Position numbers and translations under genes: made by a program. This document shows, piece by piece, positions 1-7,994 of a DNA stretch of 64,000 nt. The DNA is from Pseudomonas karstica (GTDB taxonomy: Bacteria > Pseudomonadota > Gammaproteobacteria > Pseudomonadales > Pseudomonadaceae): contig NZ_WLYI01000030.1 in NCBI RefSeq assembly GCF_009707515.1, positions 1 through 64,000 of the forward strand, read 5' to 3'. The notes beneath the pieces were generated by a model. It had not been told where the DNA came from. It saw nothing but the letters and a program-made list of their open reading frames with translations, and searched no databases. Numbering within the stretch: the stretch's first letter is position 1; every line of letters starts with the position of its first letter.

Positions 1-111
1 GCTACGGGTATGAGCGCCACTTGTCCGCGAGATGATGTCCTTTCATATGCCATCTAAAACCCATTGGGTTAGAATGCGCTTCTTTTCTGCCCCCGATCCT
101 TGAGGACCGCC

Positions 112-1365
112 ATGTTCAGCCGTGATTTGACTATTGCCAAGTACGACGCCGATCTCTTTGCCGCCATGGAGCAAGAAGCTCAGCGCCAGGAAGAGCACAT
201 TGAGCTGATCGCTTCGGAAAACTACACCAGCCCCGCCGTGATGGAGGCTCAAGGTTCGGTTCTGACCAACAAGTACGCCGAAGGTTATCCGGGCAAGCGT
301 TACTACGGCGGTTGCGAATTCGTCGATATCGTTGAACAGTTGGCCATCGACCGCGCCAAGGAACTGTTTGGCGCCGATTACGCCAACGTCCAGCCACACG
401 CCGGCTCCCAAGCCAACAGCGCGGTGTACCTGGCCCTGCTGCAAGGCGGCGACACCATCCTGGGCATGAGCCTGGCCCACGGCGGTCACCTGACCCACGG
501 CGCCAGTGTTTCCTCCTCCGGCAAGCTGTACAACGCCGTTCAATACGGTATCGATGCCAACGGCCTGATCGACTACGACGAAGTCGAGCGCCTGGCAGTC
601 GAGCACAAGCCAAAAATGATCGTGGCCGGTTTCTCTGCCTACTCGCAGATCCTGGATTTCCCACGTTTCCGTGAAATCGCTGACAAGGTTGGCGCCTATC
701 TCTTTGTTGACATGGCCCACGTTGCGGGGCTGGTCGCCGCTGGCGTCTACCCGAACCCGGTACCATTCGCTGACGTGGTCACCACCACCACCCACAAGAC
801 CCTGCGCGGTCCACGTGGCGGCCTGATCCTGGCTCGCGCCAACGCCGAGATCGAAAAGAAGCTGAACTCCGCGGTATTCCCGGGTGCCCAGGGTGGCCCG
901 CTGGAGCACGTGATCGCCGCTAAAGCGATCTGCTTCAAGGAAGCCCTGCAACCTGAGTTCAAGACCTACCAGCAACAAGTGGTGAAAAACGCCAAGGCCA
1001 TGGCTGGCGTGTTCATCGAGCGCGGTTTTGATGTGGTGTCCGGCGGTACTGAAAACCACCTGTTCCTGCTGTCGCTGATCAAGCAGGACATCTCCGGTAA
1101 AGACGCTGACGCCGCCCTGGGCAAGGCATTCATTACCGTCAACAAGAACTCGGTACCAAACGACCCACGCTCGCCGTTCGTCACCTCGGGCCTGCGCTTC
1201 GGTACCCCGGCCGTGACCACTCGTGGCTTCAAAGAGGCTGACTGCAAGGAACTGGCTGGCTGGATCTGCGACATCCTGGCAGACCTTTCCAACGAAGCGG
1301 TGATCGATGCCGTTCGTGAAAAGGTCAAGGCCATCTGCAAAAAGCTGCCGGTATACGGCGCCTGA
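112..1365 (+). CDS. glyA: Serine hydroxymethyltransferase
   Basis: PLP enzyme interconverting serine plus tetrahydrofolate with glycine plus 5,10-methylene-tetrahydrofolate in the cytoplasm. The 417-residue length is standard for the family. The PLP-binding lysine is Lys229 in the signature TTTTHKTLRGPRGG, and the N-terminal ENYTSPAVMEAQGS and YPGKRYYGG motifs are intact. I chose the ATG at 112 (MFSRDLTIAKYDADL). The in-frame TTG at 100 adds only three residues and leaves no better ribosome site. A -10-like TAGAAT lies at 72-77. Pseudomonads carry several glyA paralogues. This one sits next to the yjiA/cstA block, like glyA3 as I recall it in P. aeruginosa (inference). Confidence 0.97.
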   Translation: MFSRDLTIAKYDADLFAAMEQEAQRQEEHIELIASENYTSPAVMEAQGSVLTNKYAEGYPGKRYYGGCEFVDIVEQLAIDRAKELFGADYANVQPHAGSQANSAVYLALLQGGDTILGMSLAHGGHLTHGASVSSSGKLYNAVQYGIDANGLIDYDEVERLAVEHKPKMIVAGFSAYSQILDFPRFREIADKVGAYLFVDMAHVAGLVAAGVYPNPVPFADVVTTTTHKTLRGPRGGLILARANAEIEKKLNSAVFPGAQGGPLEHVIAAKAICFKEALQPEFKTYQQQVVKNAKAMAGVFIERGFDVVSGGTENHLFLLSLIKQDISGKDADAALGKAFITVNKNSVPNDPRSPFVTSGLRFGTPAVTTRGFKEADCKELAGWICDILADLSNEAVIDAVREKVKAICKKLPVYGA

Positions 1366-1392
1366 TTGCAGTTGCTTGCATAAAAGCATCAG

Positions 1393-1464
1393 GGCATTGC
1401 GATGTTTTATACAGCGCAATGCCTCGCAACTCCCGAGCGCTGACGGCAACGTCGGCGCTTTTTT
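1393..1464 (+). terminator. Tandem hairpins and rho-independent terminator after glyA
   Basis: A first perfect 9-bp hairpin (GGCATTGCG at 1393-1401, CGCAATGCC at 1415-1423) has no T-run. A second hairpin (GCGCTGACG at 1437-1445, CGTCGGCGC at 1450-1458, loop GCAA, one G-T pair) is followed directly by six T at 1459-1464 and is a typical intrinsic terminator. Confidence 0.85.
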
Positions 1465-1480
1465 CATTACGTGAAGCGGC

Positions 1481-2686
1481 CTACGACTCTTGCTGCCTCA
1501 CCACTCTCGCCTGTTGCAACGCGACAATCTGCTCAGGGCTATAGTCCATCTCACGCAACAACTCAACGGTATGGCTTCCCAATTCCGGGACGTTCAGTCG
1601 TGCACCGAAGCGCTGGCCATCCATTTGCAGTGGCAACATCGGCACCTTCACTGCTTCGCCATCGGCCAGGGTGAGGTCGACCATGCCGCCCGACTCGTTG
1701 AGGTGGCGATCCTCAAACAGATCTTCAGGCCGCTGGATCGGCGAAAACGGCAGCCCCGCCGCCTCACAACGCGCCATCACTTCGGCTTTACCCAGTTGCC
1801 CCAGGCGTTCGATGACCAATGGCAGAATCCGTTCGCGAGCCTGCACCCGCTGATTGTTCTGAGCCAAATCAGGGTCGACCGCCCATTCGGCAAACTCGAA
1901 GGCCGAGCAAAAGGCCTGCCATTGACCGTCGCTGACCACGCCTAAAAACACCTGTTCATCATCAGCCGTGGCGAACACATCATAGATCGCCCAGGCCGAC
2001 AGACGATTGGGCATAGGCGCCGCAGCCTTACCGGTGACGACTTTCTGCATCATGTGCTGGGCCACCAGAAAGGCCGAGTTTTCAAACAGCCCCGTCTGCA
2101 CAAACTGGCCTGCCCCAGTGGAGTTGCGCTGGTACAAGGCGGCAAGAATCGAGATGGCACTGAACATCCCGCCCATCACATCATTCACCGAGGCCCCGGC
2201 GCGTAGCGGCCTACCCACCGGGCCGGTCATGTAGGCCAGGCCGGTCATCATCTGCACCACCTCGTCCAGGGCGGTGCGTTGATCGTAAGGGCCCGGCAAA
2301 AAGCCCTTCATGGAACTGTAGATAATCGATGGTTTGAGCGCCTTGACGTGCTCGTAGCCCAAGCCGAGCTTTTCCATGGCGCCGGGGCGAAAATTCTCGG
2401 TCACGACATCGGCACTGGCAATCAGCTTAAGTACTGCGGCCATACCCTCCGGGGTCTTCATGTCGACCGCAAAGCTTTTTTTATTGCGGTTATACGTCAT
2501 CCAGTAGCCTGCGCCCGAGCCCTTCAGGCGCCGGGTGTTGTCACCGGCCGGTGCCGGCTCGACCTTGATCACCTCGGCGCCCAGATCCGCCAGCACCAAG
2601 CCACAGCTGGGGCCCATGACCATGTGGACGAACTCGATGACGCGGATACCGGCCAGGGGCAAAGGTTTTTCCGAGGGCTGCAACAT
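1481..2686 (-). CDS. Family III CoA-transferase (CaiB/BaiF type)
   Basis: Moves CoA between carboxylic acids; 401 residues, usual for the family. The N-terminal PLAGIRVIEF, DLGAEVIKVE and the RPGAMEKLGLGYE segment are CaiB/BaiF hallmarks. The likely catalytic aspartate lies in TALDEVVQMMTGL. The start is the ATG at 2686, preceded by AAAGGAT in a good ribosome-site position; the longer open frame overlaps the upstream lyase. Only two bases separate it from the HMG-CoA-lyase-like gene, so the two are probably translated together. Context suggests it activates a branched (hydroxy)dicarboxylate that the lyase then cleaves. The substrate cannot be read from the sequence. Confidence 0.9.
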   Translation of the reverse strand: MLQPSEKPLPLAGIRVIEFVHMVMGPSCGLVLADLGAEVIKVEPAPAGDNTRRLKGSGAGYWMTYNRNKKSFAVDMKTPEGMAAVLKLIASADVVTENFRPGAMEKLGLGYEHVKALKPSIIYSSMKGFLPGPYDQRTALDEVVQMMTGLAYMTGPVGRPLRAGASVNDVMGGMFSAISILAALYQRNSTGAGQFVQTGLFENSAFLVAQHMMQKVVTGKAAAPMPNRLSAWAIYDVFATADDEQVFLGVVSDGQWQAFCSAFEFAEWAVDPDLAQNNQRVQARERILPLVIERLGQLGKAEVMARCEAAGLPFSPIQRPEDLFEDRHLNESGGMVDLTLADGEAVKVPMLPLQMDGQRFGARLNVPELGSHTVELLREMDYSPEQIVALQQARVVRQQES

Positions 2687-2688
2687 AT

Positions 2689-3627
2689 TCAAAGATCCTT
2701 TGCGTAATGGAAGTTCTTGCCGACACCGGCATCGGGAATAAACCCGTACAGCGGCTCTCCCGGCAAACCCTGCTGCAGCCACTCACGGGCGGCCACCAGG
2801 CGGTCGATGTCGATACCGGTGCGCAGGCCCATGGACTCCAGCAGGTAGACCAGGTCCTCGGTGACGATATTTCCCGAGGCCCCTGGTGCATACGGGCAGC
2901 CGCCAATACCGCCTTGGGAAGCATCGATGGTGGTAACCCCGACATCCAAGGCGGCAACCACATTGGCCAAGCCCTGGCCGCGGGTATTGTGAAAGTGCGC
3001 ACTGCCAGCCACGGTGCCCAGCTCATTGCGCAAGCGGCTGAACAGCTGGCGCACCTGGGTCGGATTGGCGTAACCAACGGTGTCGGCCAGCCCCACTTCA
3101 TCAACCCCCAGTCCAGCCATGACCAACGCCAGGCGAATCACCTCATCGGCCGGCACCACGCCCTGGATCGTGCAGCCGAACACAGTCGAGAGCCCCGCCT
3201 CCACTTGCACATGGGGGTAGTGCTGATTGCGCAGGGCGATCACCCCGCGCACCTCTTCGATCACTTGTGCGTGGGTCTTGCGAATGTTCGCCAGCGAGTG
3301 CGGTTCGCTCACCGACACCGGCACGGTGATTTTCTGTACTCCGGCCTCGAAAGCCGCCTGCGCACCCTTGAGGTTGGGTACCAGGGCCGTGACAAATAGC
3401 CCCGGCAAGGTCCGCCCATGGGCGACCAGTTGCGCCGCGTCGGCCATCTGCGGCAGCAACTTGGCCGGCACGAACGAGCCGATTTCGATCTCACGCAGGC
3501 CGGCACCGGCCAGTGCCGAAATCCAGGCCGTCTTGAGCGCGGTTGGCATCGTCGCCTTGACGCTTTGCAAGCCATCGCGGGGACCGACTTCGCTGATCAA
3601 TATGTCGATATCGTGGTTGTCATGCAT
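2689..3627 (-). CDS. Hydroxymethylglutaryl-CoA lyase family protein
   Basis: TIM-barrel lyase that splits 3-hydroxy-3-acyl-CoA compounds into an acyl-CoA and a ketone or ketoacid. It is 312 residues. The HMGL signature SEVGPRDGLQ, with the catalytic Arg-Asp pair, is at the N-terminus. The metal ligands lie in HFHNTRGQGLAN, and the catalytic cysteine loop GGCPYAPGASGN is intact. Classical leucine-pathway enzymes usually read HxHDTYGQ at the metal site; the NTRG variant here suggests a different substrate, such as citramalyl-CoA. There are no leucine-degradation partners nearby. The start is the ATG at 3627 behind GAGGTGA. It lies between the CitMHS transporter and the CoA-transferase. Confidence 0.88.
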   Translation of the reverse strand: MHDNHDIDILISEVGPRDGLQSVKATMPTALKTAWISALAGAGLREIEIGSFVPAKLLPQMADAAQLVAHGRTLPGLFVTALVPNLKGAQAAFEAGVQKITVPVSVSEPHSLANIRKTHAQVIEEVRGVIALRNQHYPHVQVEAGLSTVFGCTIQGVVPADEVIRLALVMAGLGVDEVGLADTVGYANPTQVRQLFSRLRNELGTVAGSAHFHNTRGQGLANVVAALDVGVTTIDASQGGIGGCPYAPGASGNIVTEDLVYLLESMGLRTGIDIDRLVAAREWLQQGLPGEPLYGFIPDAGVGKNFHYAKDL

Positions 3628-3666
3628 CAGGTTCACCTCGGTAGTTGGGGCACTGGCCACAGCCGA

Positions 3667-4953
3667 TCAATGCAGCACGGCCAGCGCGCCGATCAACAGC
3701 GATGTGATGAACATCACCCCCACCGTGCCCACTGACCACTTCAGGGAAATACGCTGGTTATTCGCGTAATCGACGTCCAGCAAACCGCACAATAGATAAG
3801 TCGACGCCACCAGAGGGCTGAGAATGTGCACTGGCTGCCCGATCAGGCCGGCGACAGCCATCTCCATCGGGCCGATGCCGTAGTGGCTGGCGGTGTCAGC
3901 GAGAATCGGCAGAATGCCGAAGTAAAATGCATCGTTGGTCAGCACGTAGGTACCAGGCATGCTGATCAGCGCAGTGATCAACGACATGTACTGCCCGGCC
4001 CATTGCGGAATGATGTAGATCAGGCTTTCGGAAATCGCCTTGATCATGCCGGTGCCGGTCATGATGCCGACAAAGATCCCAGCAGCGAAAATCAGCAGCG
4101 ACACCAACATGACATTGTCGGCGTGGCGGGCGATCAACGCTTTTTGCTCTTCGATCTTCGGGAAGTTGACCACCGCACCCAGGCCAAATGCCAACATGAA
4201 CAGAATCGCCAGGGGCAATACGCTCATCACCATGCAGGCAATTAGAGTGACGGTCAGCACCGCGTTGAATGCAAAGCGCCAGTCCCCCGGCTTGGCCTCC
4301 TTGAAGTGATCCATGCCCTCGCCTTCGCGCAGCTCGACCACCCCCAACCGGCGCTTCTCCATGCGTCCCAGCAAAAACGCAACGAATAGCACCCAGGCCA
4401 GGGCTGCGAGCATCATCGGCAGCATTTCCATGAACAGGTCGGCGACATCCACGTGCATGGCGCTGGCGGCGCGCGAGAAGGGGCCGGCCCAGGGGAGCAT
4501 GTTCATCACCCCGTTACTCAGCAGCAGTACTGTGGCCATGACCTGCAGGCGGATTCCGGTGCGCCGGTACAGCGGCAACAGTGCCGCAGTGGTGATGATG
4601 TAGGTGGTTGCGCCATCACCGTCCAGGCCCACACAGATGCCAAGAATGGCACTGCCGATGACGATTTTTTGCGGGTCGCCCTGGACCACCTTGAGGATCA
4701 TCTTGACCAGCGGATTGAACAGCCCGGCATCGGTCATCATGGAGAAGTAGAGGATCGCAAACGTCAGCATGATCCCGGTTGGCGCGAGCATTTTCACGCC
4801 GTCGATCATCATCGGGCCGAGGCCGCTGGCGAAGCCGCCGATGCAGGCGAAAACCACCGGCACCAACATCAGCGCCACCAACGGCGAGAGGCGACGGCTC
4901 ATGACCAGGTACATGAAACAGGTGATCATCGTATAGCTGAGGATAGTCAGCAT
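3667..4953 (-). CDS. CitMHS-family carboxylate transporter
   Basis: Inner-membrane carboxylate/cation symporter of the citrate-Mg2+ (CitMHS) family, 428 residues with about 11-12 hydrophobic helices. The conserved GICVGLDGDGATTYI stretch and the paired re-entrant segments are visible. CitMHS members import citrate or related tri- and dicarboxylates, usually as metal complexes. The start at 4953 has a clear AGAGGGA ribosome site, and immediately upstream is an AACAAGAA motif typical of Crc/Hfq translational repression. The gene ends 39 bases before the lyase start. It is probably the uptake step for the substrate of the surrounding enzymes. Confidence 0.88.
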   Translation of the reverse strand: MLTILSYTMITCFMYLVMSRRLSPLVALMLVPVVFACIGGFASGLGPMMIDGVKMLAPTGIMLTFAILYFSMMTDAGLFNPLVKMILKVVQGDPQKIVIGSAILGICVGLDGDGATTYIITTAALLPLYRRTGIRLQVMATVLLLSNGVMNMLPWAGPFSRAASAMHVDVADLFMEMLPMMLAALAWVLFVAFLLGRMEKRRLGVVELREGEGMDHFKEAKPGDWRFAFNAVLTVTLIACMVMSVLPLAILFMLAFGLGAVVNFPKIEEQKALIARHADNVMLVSLLIFAAGIFVGIMTGTGMIKAISESLIYIIPQWAGQYMSLITALISMPGTYVLTNDAFYFGILPILADTASHYGIGPMEMAVAGLIGQPVHILSPLVASTYLLCGLLDVDYANNQRISLKWSVGTVGVMFITSLLIGALAVLH

Positions 4954-4966
4954 GGGTTCCCTCTTT

Positions 4967-4974
4967 TTCTTGTT
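4967..4974 (-). promoter_or_regulatory. Candidate Crc/Hfq CA motif at the CitMHS ribosome site
   Basis: On the minus strand the leader reads AACAAGAA a few bases ahead of the GAGGG ribosome site. It is an exact match to the AAnAAnAA motif bound by Hfq with Crc in pseudomonads. Its placement fits translational carbon catabolite repression of the transporter. Confidence 0.55.
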
Positions 4975-5064
4975 TTATTTGGGTGACTCTCTGACCGGTG
5001 CACAGCCACTACCCTCAAGTGATGGACGCACGCACCGGTCGAAAAGGAAGTCAGTAATGCGTGG

Positions 5065-5763
5065 TCAAACCGGTAGGCCCTTGCCTCGCAATAGCGCGTC
5101 AAAGCGCTCCGGGTCGGCGGTACCGAGGCGATTGGTCTCGCGGATGGCGGCTTCCCGCTCAAGGTGCGCGAGGGCTTTGGGCAGCAGTTGCGCGACATCG
5201 GCCTGGGGCACCGCGAGCACGCCGTCAGCATCGCCGAGCATCAAGTCGCCGGGCATCACGCAGAGCCCGGCGCAGGCAATGGGTACGTTGATTTCACCGG
5301 GGCCGTCCTTGCTTGGCCCACGGTGGGTGTGCCCAGCGGCAAAGACCGGGAGGATGCCCTCAGCCAGCTCTTCCAGATCGCGGACTGCGCCGTCGATGAT
5401 GATGCCGCCGAGTTTCACCCGCAGGGCGGTGGTTCTGACCAACCCGCCGATCACCGCCTGGCTAAGGTCGCCGGCACCGTCGATGACCAACACGTCGCCC
5501 GGCTGCACCATCATCAGTGCCTTGTGCACCATCAGGTTGTCGCCAGGGCGCACACGCAAGGTGAACGCCGGGCCGCAGAGTTTTAGCCCCAGGTCACCAT
5601 GATAGATATGCAGGCCGCGGGCGCCGATGCTGCGGCCCAGGCAGTCGCCCGCCACCGCCACCGGGATGCAGCGAAAGGCCTCGATCAATTGGCGACTGAC
5701 GCCGTTTTGGCGCGGGTTGATCCGGTAGCCAGTGGGCCAGTCGTTGAGAACAGGGGCAGTCAT
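5065..5763 (-). CDS. RraA-like class II pyruvate aldolase (HMG/CHA aldolase type)
   Basis: 232-residue member of the RraA/ProA fold. Some members inhibit RNase E. Those with an intact divalent-metal site cleave 4-hydroxy-4-methyl- or 4-carboxy-4-hydroxy-2-oxo acids to pyruvate, or decarboxylate oxaloacetate. This copy keeps the aldolase signature: a glycine, exactly 20 residues, then Arg-Asp, two residues and Glu (IGG...AVRDLEE), so an enzymatic role is favoured. The start at 5763 overlaps the dehydrogenase stop as ATGA, giving translational coupling. Its place in a carboxylate cluster supports a catabolic role over RNA metabolism. Confidence 0.82.
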   Translation of the reverse strand: MTAPVLNDWPTGYRINPRQNGVSRQLIEAFRCIPVAVAGDCLGRSIGARGLHIYHGDLGLKLCGPAFTLRVRPGDNLMVHKALMMVQPGDVLVIDGAGDLSQAVIGGLVRTTALRVKLGGIIIDGAVRDLEELAEGILPVFAAGHTHRGPSKDGPGEINVPIACAGLCVMPGDLMLGDADGVLAVPQADVAQLLPKALAHLEREAAIRETNRLGTADPERFDALLRGKGLPV

Positions 5764-6752
5764 AAGGCTTCTCCAGTCAGAGGAAAAAAAACATCCGGGT
5801 TGACACACGACGAGCGCGAAATGGGCTTGCTGCTTAAAAAATCCAGGACGTTGCTGGCGGCATCTCGTGCCATCGCGTTCAAGGCCGCTGGCGTAGAACC
5901 CCCGACGTGTGGGGTCAACACGATGTTGGCCAGGCCAGGCAACGGGCTATTGGCCGGCAGCGGCTCGATGGCCATGGTGTCGAGACCGGCGGCGTACAAC
6001 CCGCCCGTGCTCAAGGCCTGCACCAGCGCCGCCTCATCGACCACTTCGCCGCGCGCGGTGTTGATCAGCACGGCGTTGGCCGGTAGCAGCGCCAGTTCGG
6101 CAGCGCCGATCAGGCCGCGAGTCTGCGCGGTGAGCGGCACGTGCAGGCTCAGCACGTCGCTGGCGCGCAGCAATGCCTCAAGGGATGGCAGGCGTTCGGC
6201 ACCGTCAAGGTCGCTGTCGTCGTGCAGAAACGGGTCGTAGACGCGCACGCTCATGCCCAGGGCCTGGCACACCGTCGACACCTTGCGCGCCACCTGGCCG
6301 AAACCCAGCAGGCCCAAGGTGCGACCACGCAACTCAAGGCCGTCCTGGGCCCGCGACCAGCGCCCGTCACGGATCTCGCGGTCCATCCAGCAGACCTTGC
6401 GAGCGGCGGCGAACATCAGTGCCAGCGTCATCTCGCACACCGATTGCGCATTGGCTCCCGGCGTCACGTACACCGGAATGCGCCGCGCAGTGGCTGCAGT
6501 GACATCGATATTACTGACGCCCACACCGTGCTTGCAGATGACTTTGAGGGTTGGGCAACTGGCGATGGCCTTTTCGCTGAGCTCGAAGGTGCGGGAGATG
6601 ACTGCATCAATTGGCTGGGTCGTCAGCAGCCGCTCGATGTCGGCAACTTCCTGGCCTTTTCTGACGAAGAGCACACGGCAGTCGTGCTGCTGAAGAAGGT
6701 CCAGGCCCGCAGGCGCCAGGCGCTCGGCGGTCACAAGGATGGTGTAGGCCAT
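5760..6752 (-). CDS. D-isomer-specific 2-hydroxyacid dehydrogenase
   Basis: NAD(P)-dependent oxidoreductase of the phosphoglycerate dehydrogenase-like family, 330 residues. The Rossmann motif is GLLGFGQVARKV, the catalytic Arg is in NTARGEVVDEAAL, and the Glu/His pair is completed by LTPHVGGSTP. There is no C-terminal ACT domain, so it is not a full serine-pathway SerA. The start at 6752 (MAYTILVTAERL) follows a weak AAGG. It is the first gene of the catabolic unit, 109 bases downstream of a LysR box. It would oxidise or reduce a 2-hydroxy/2-oxo acid intermediate; the identity is unknown. Confidence 0.88.
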   Translation of the reverse strand: MAYTILVTAERLAPAGLDLLQQHDCRVLFVRKGQEVADIERLLTTQPIDAVISRTFELSEKAIASCPTLKVICKHGVGVSNIDVTAATARRIPVYVTPGANAQSVCEMTLALMFAAARKVCWMDREIRDGRWSRAQDGLELRGRTLGLLGFGQVARKVSTVCQALGMSVRVYDPFLHDDSDLDGAERLPSLEALLRASDVLSLHVPLTAQTRGLIGAAELALLPANAVLINTARGEVVDEAALVQALSTGGLYAAGLDTMAIEPLPANSPLPGLANIVLTPHVGGSTPAALNAMARDAASNVLDFLSSKPISRSSCVNPDVFFPLTGEAL

Positions 6753-6861
6753 GATCGATGCCTTGTTCTCATTGTTGGCGTTGGGATGAGCTGCGTGCTC
6801 AACCGCTATGCCAACCATGGTCAACCCAAGCCTCGTATAAATCTATTTCCGGTTTTTTATC

Positions 6862-6886
6862 AAACTATGAATTTAATTTATAGTTT
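6862..6886. promoter_or_regulatory. LysR-type operator (T-N11-A dyad)
   Basis: A perfect inverted repeat, AAACTAT, 11 bases, ATAGTTT, fits the T-N11-A rule for LysR-family binding sites. It lies in the 182-base gap between the LysR stop and the dehydrogenase start, in a strikingly AT-rich stretch. It is the obvious recognition site for the neighbouring regulator. Confidence 0.75.
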
Positions 6887-6934
6887 ATGCCGCAGCGACA
6901 TAACGCTGAGGCGTTGGGTAACACTTGGAGGGAT

Positions 6935-7852
6935 TCAGCTGGGATCGGCGTGATCGGAAAACAGCGCTGCGCCTTCGCGCTTGAGCAGCTCAACCACAAA
7001 GACGGTGGGTGGCGAAACATACGCTTCGCGGCGCATCACCACGCCAAAACTGCGGCGCATGGTGGTTTCGGGCAGTGGTACTTCGCGCAAGGTGGCGCCG
7101 ATTTTCCCCACCCCCAGATTGTGCCGGGAGATGAAGCTCAGGAGCGGCGTATGAGCGATCAAACGCGGCATCATGTTGATCGAGTTGGTCTGGATCTGAG
7201 TTCGCGGCGGGTCCAGGCGATGATTGAAAAAGGCGTTGTCCAGCCAGCGCCGGGTAGCCACGGTCGGCGCCGCCAAGACCCAGCGCCAGGCACAGAGGTC
7301 GGCCATGCAGATGTCCTGCTCAAACAGCACATGGTCGGCGCTGGCGACCACTACCACTTCGTCCTGGAGCAATGCGAAGGTCTCGAACTGTGCCACGTCC
7401 ACTGCCGACAACGGGCAGATCAGCAGATCAAGCTGGCCAGTGCGCAAGGCATTCAGGAGTATGTCGTTTTGCCCGGTGACCAGCTCCAGAGTCAACTCGG
7501 GCACGGTATCCAGCAGCAGTGACACCAGGCTCGGCAACAGGTATTCGGCAGCGGTTGGCCCACAGCCCAGGCGCACGTTACCGACGATGCCTTTGGCGAA
7601 GTCCTGGATCTCGCGGCGGGTTTCCTGCACGCCCTGGCGCAGGTGGCGGGCGCGCATCAACAGCAATTCGCCGGCAGGCGTCAGGCGCATGCGCCGGCCC
7701 TCGCGCAGAAACAATGCAGTGCCCAGGTTTTCCTCCAGGCGCTGGATGCTTTTTGACAGCGCCGGCTGAGTGCGATGGAGCTTTTCACCGGCACGGCCGA
7801 GGTTACCCAGTTCGGCGATCGTTTCGAAGTAGTAAAGGTCTCGCAGGTCCAT
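6935..7852 (-). CDS. LysR-family transcriptional regulator
   Basis: 305-residue DNA-binding regulator. The N-terminal winged helix (MDLRDLYYFETIAELGNLGR, then HRTQPALSKSIQRLE) is classical, followed by a periplasmic-binding-like effector domain. The start is the ATG at 7852; the in-frame upstream extension lacks LysR homology. It is transcribed in the same direction as the carboxylate genes, so it controls a downstream unit and not a divergent one. Its probable operator is 48 bases past its stop codon. The inducer is presumably the pathway substrate or an intermediate (inference). Confidence 0.92.
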   Translation of the reverse strand: MDLRDLYYFETIAELGNLGRAGEKLHRTQPALSKSIQRLEENLGTALFLREGRRMRLTPAGELLLMRARHLRQGVQETRREIQDFAKGIVGNVRLGCGPTAAEYLLPSLVSLLLDTVPELTLELVTGQNDILLNALRTGQLDLLICPLSAVDVAQFETFALLQDEVVVVASADHVLFEQDICMADLCAWRWVLAAPTVATRRWLDNAFFNHRLDPPRTQIQTNSINMMPRLIAHTPLLSFISRHNLGVGKIGATLREVPLPETTMRRSFGVVMRREAYVSPPTVFVVELLKREGAALFSDHADPS

Positions 7853-7994
7853 CGGGGGGTTCCATGGCGCAGCTAGAGGATTAGCTGGAGGATGATCTAT
7901 CCTCCAGACATTCGCCAACCCTACTGGCCCGGCCTGACGAACTTCAACCTGCCCGAGTCGCCAATTGCTGTGTTATGCGGGCTGACATTTCAAG

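Noticed and set aside
43..1467. Long minus-strand open frame opposite glyA
   Set aside because: It is the mirror frame of a highly biased GC-rich gene; composition is Gly/Val/His-rich with no family resemblance, and it runs through the glyA terminator.
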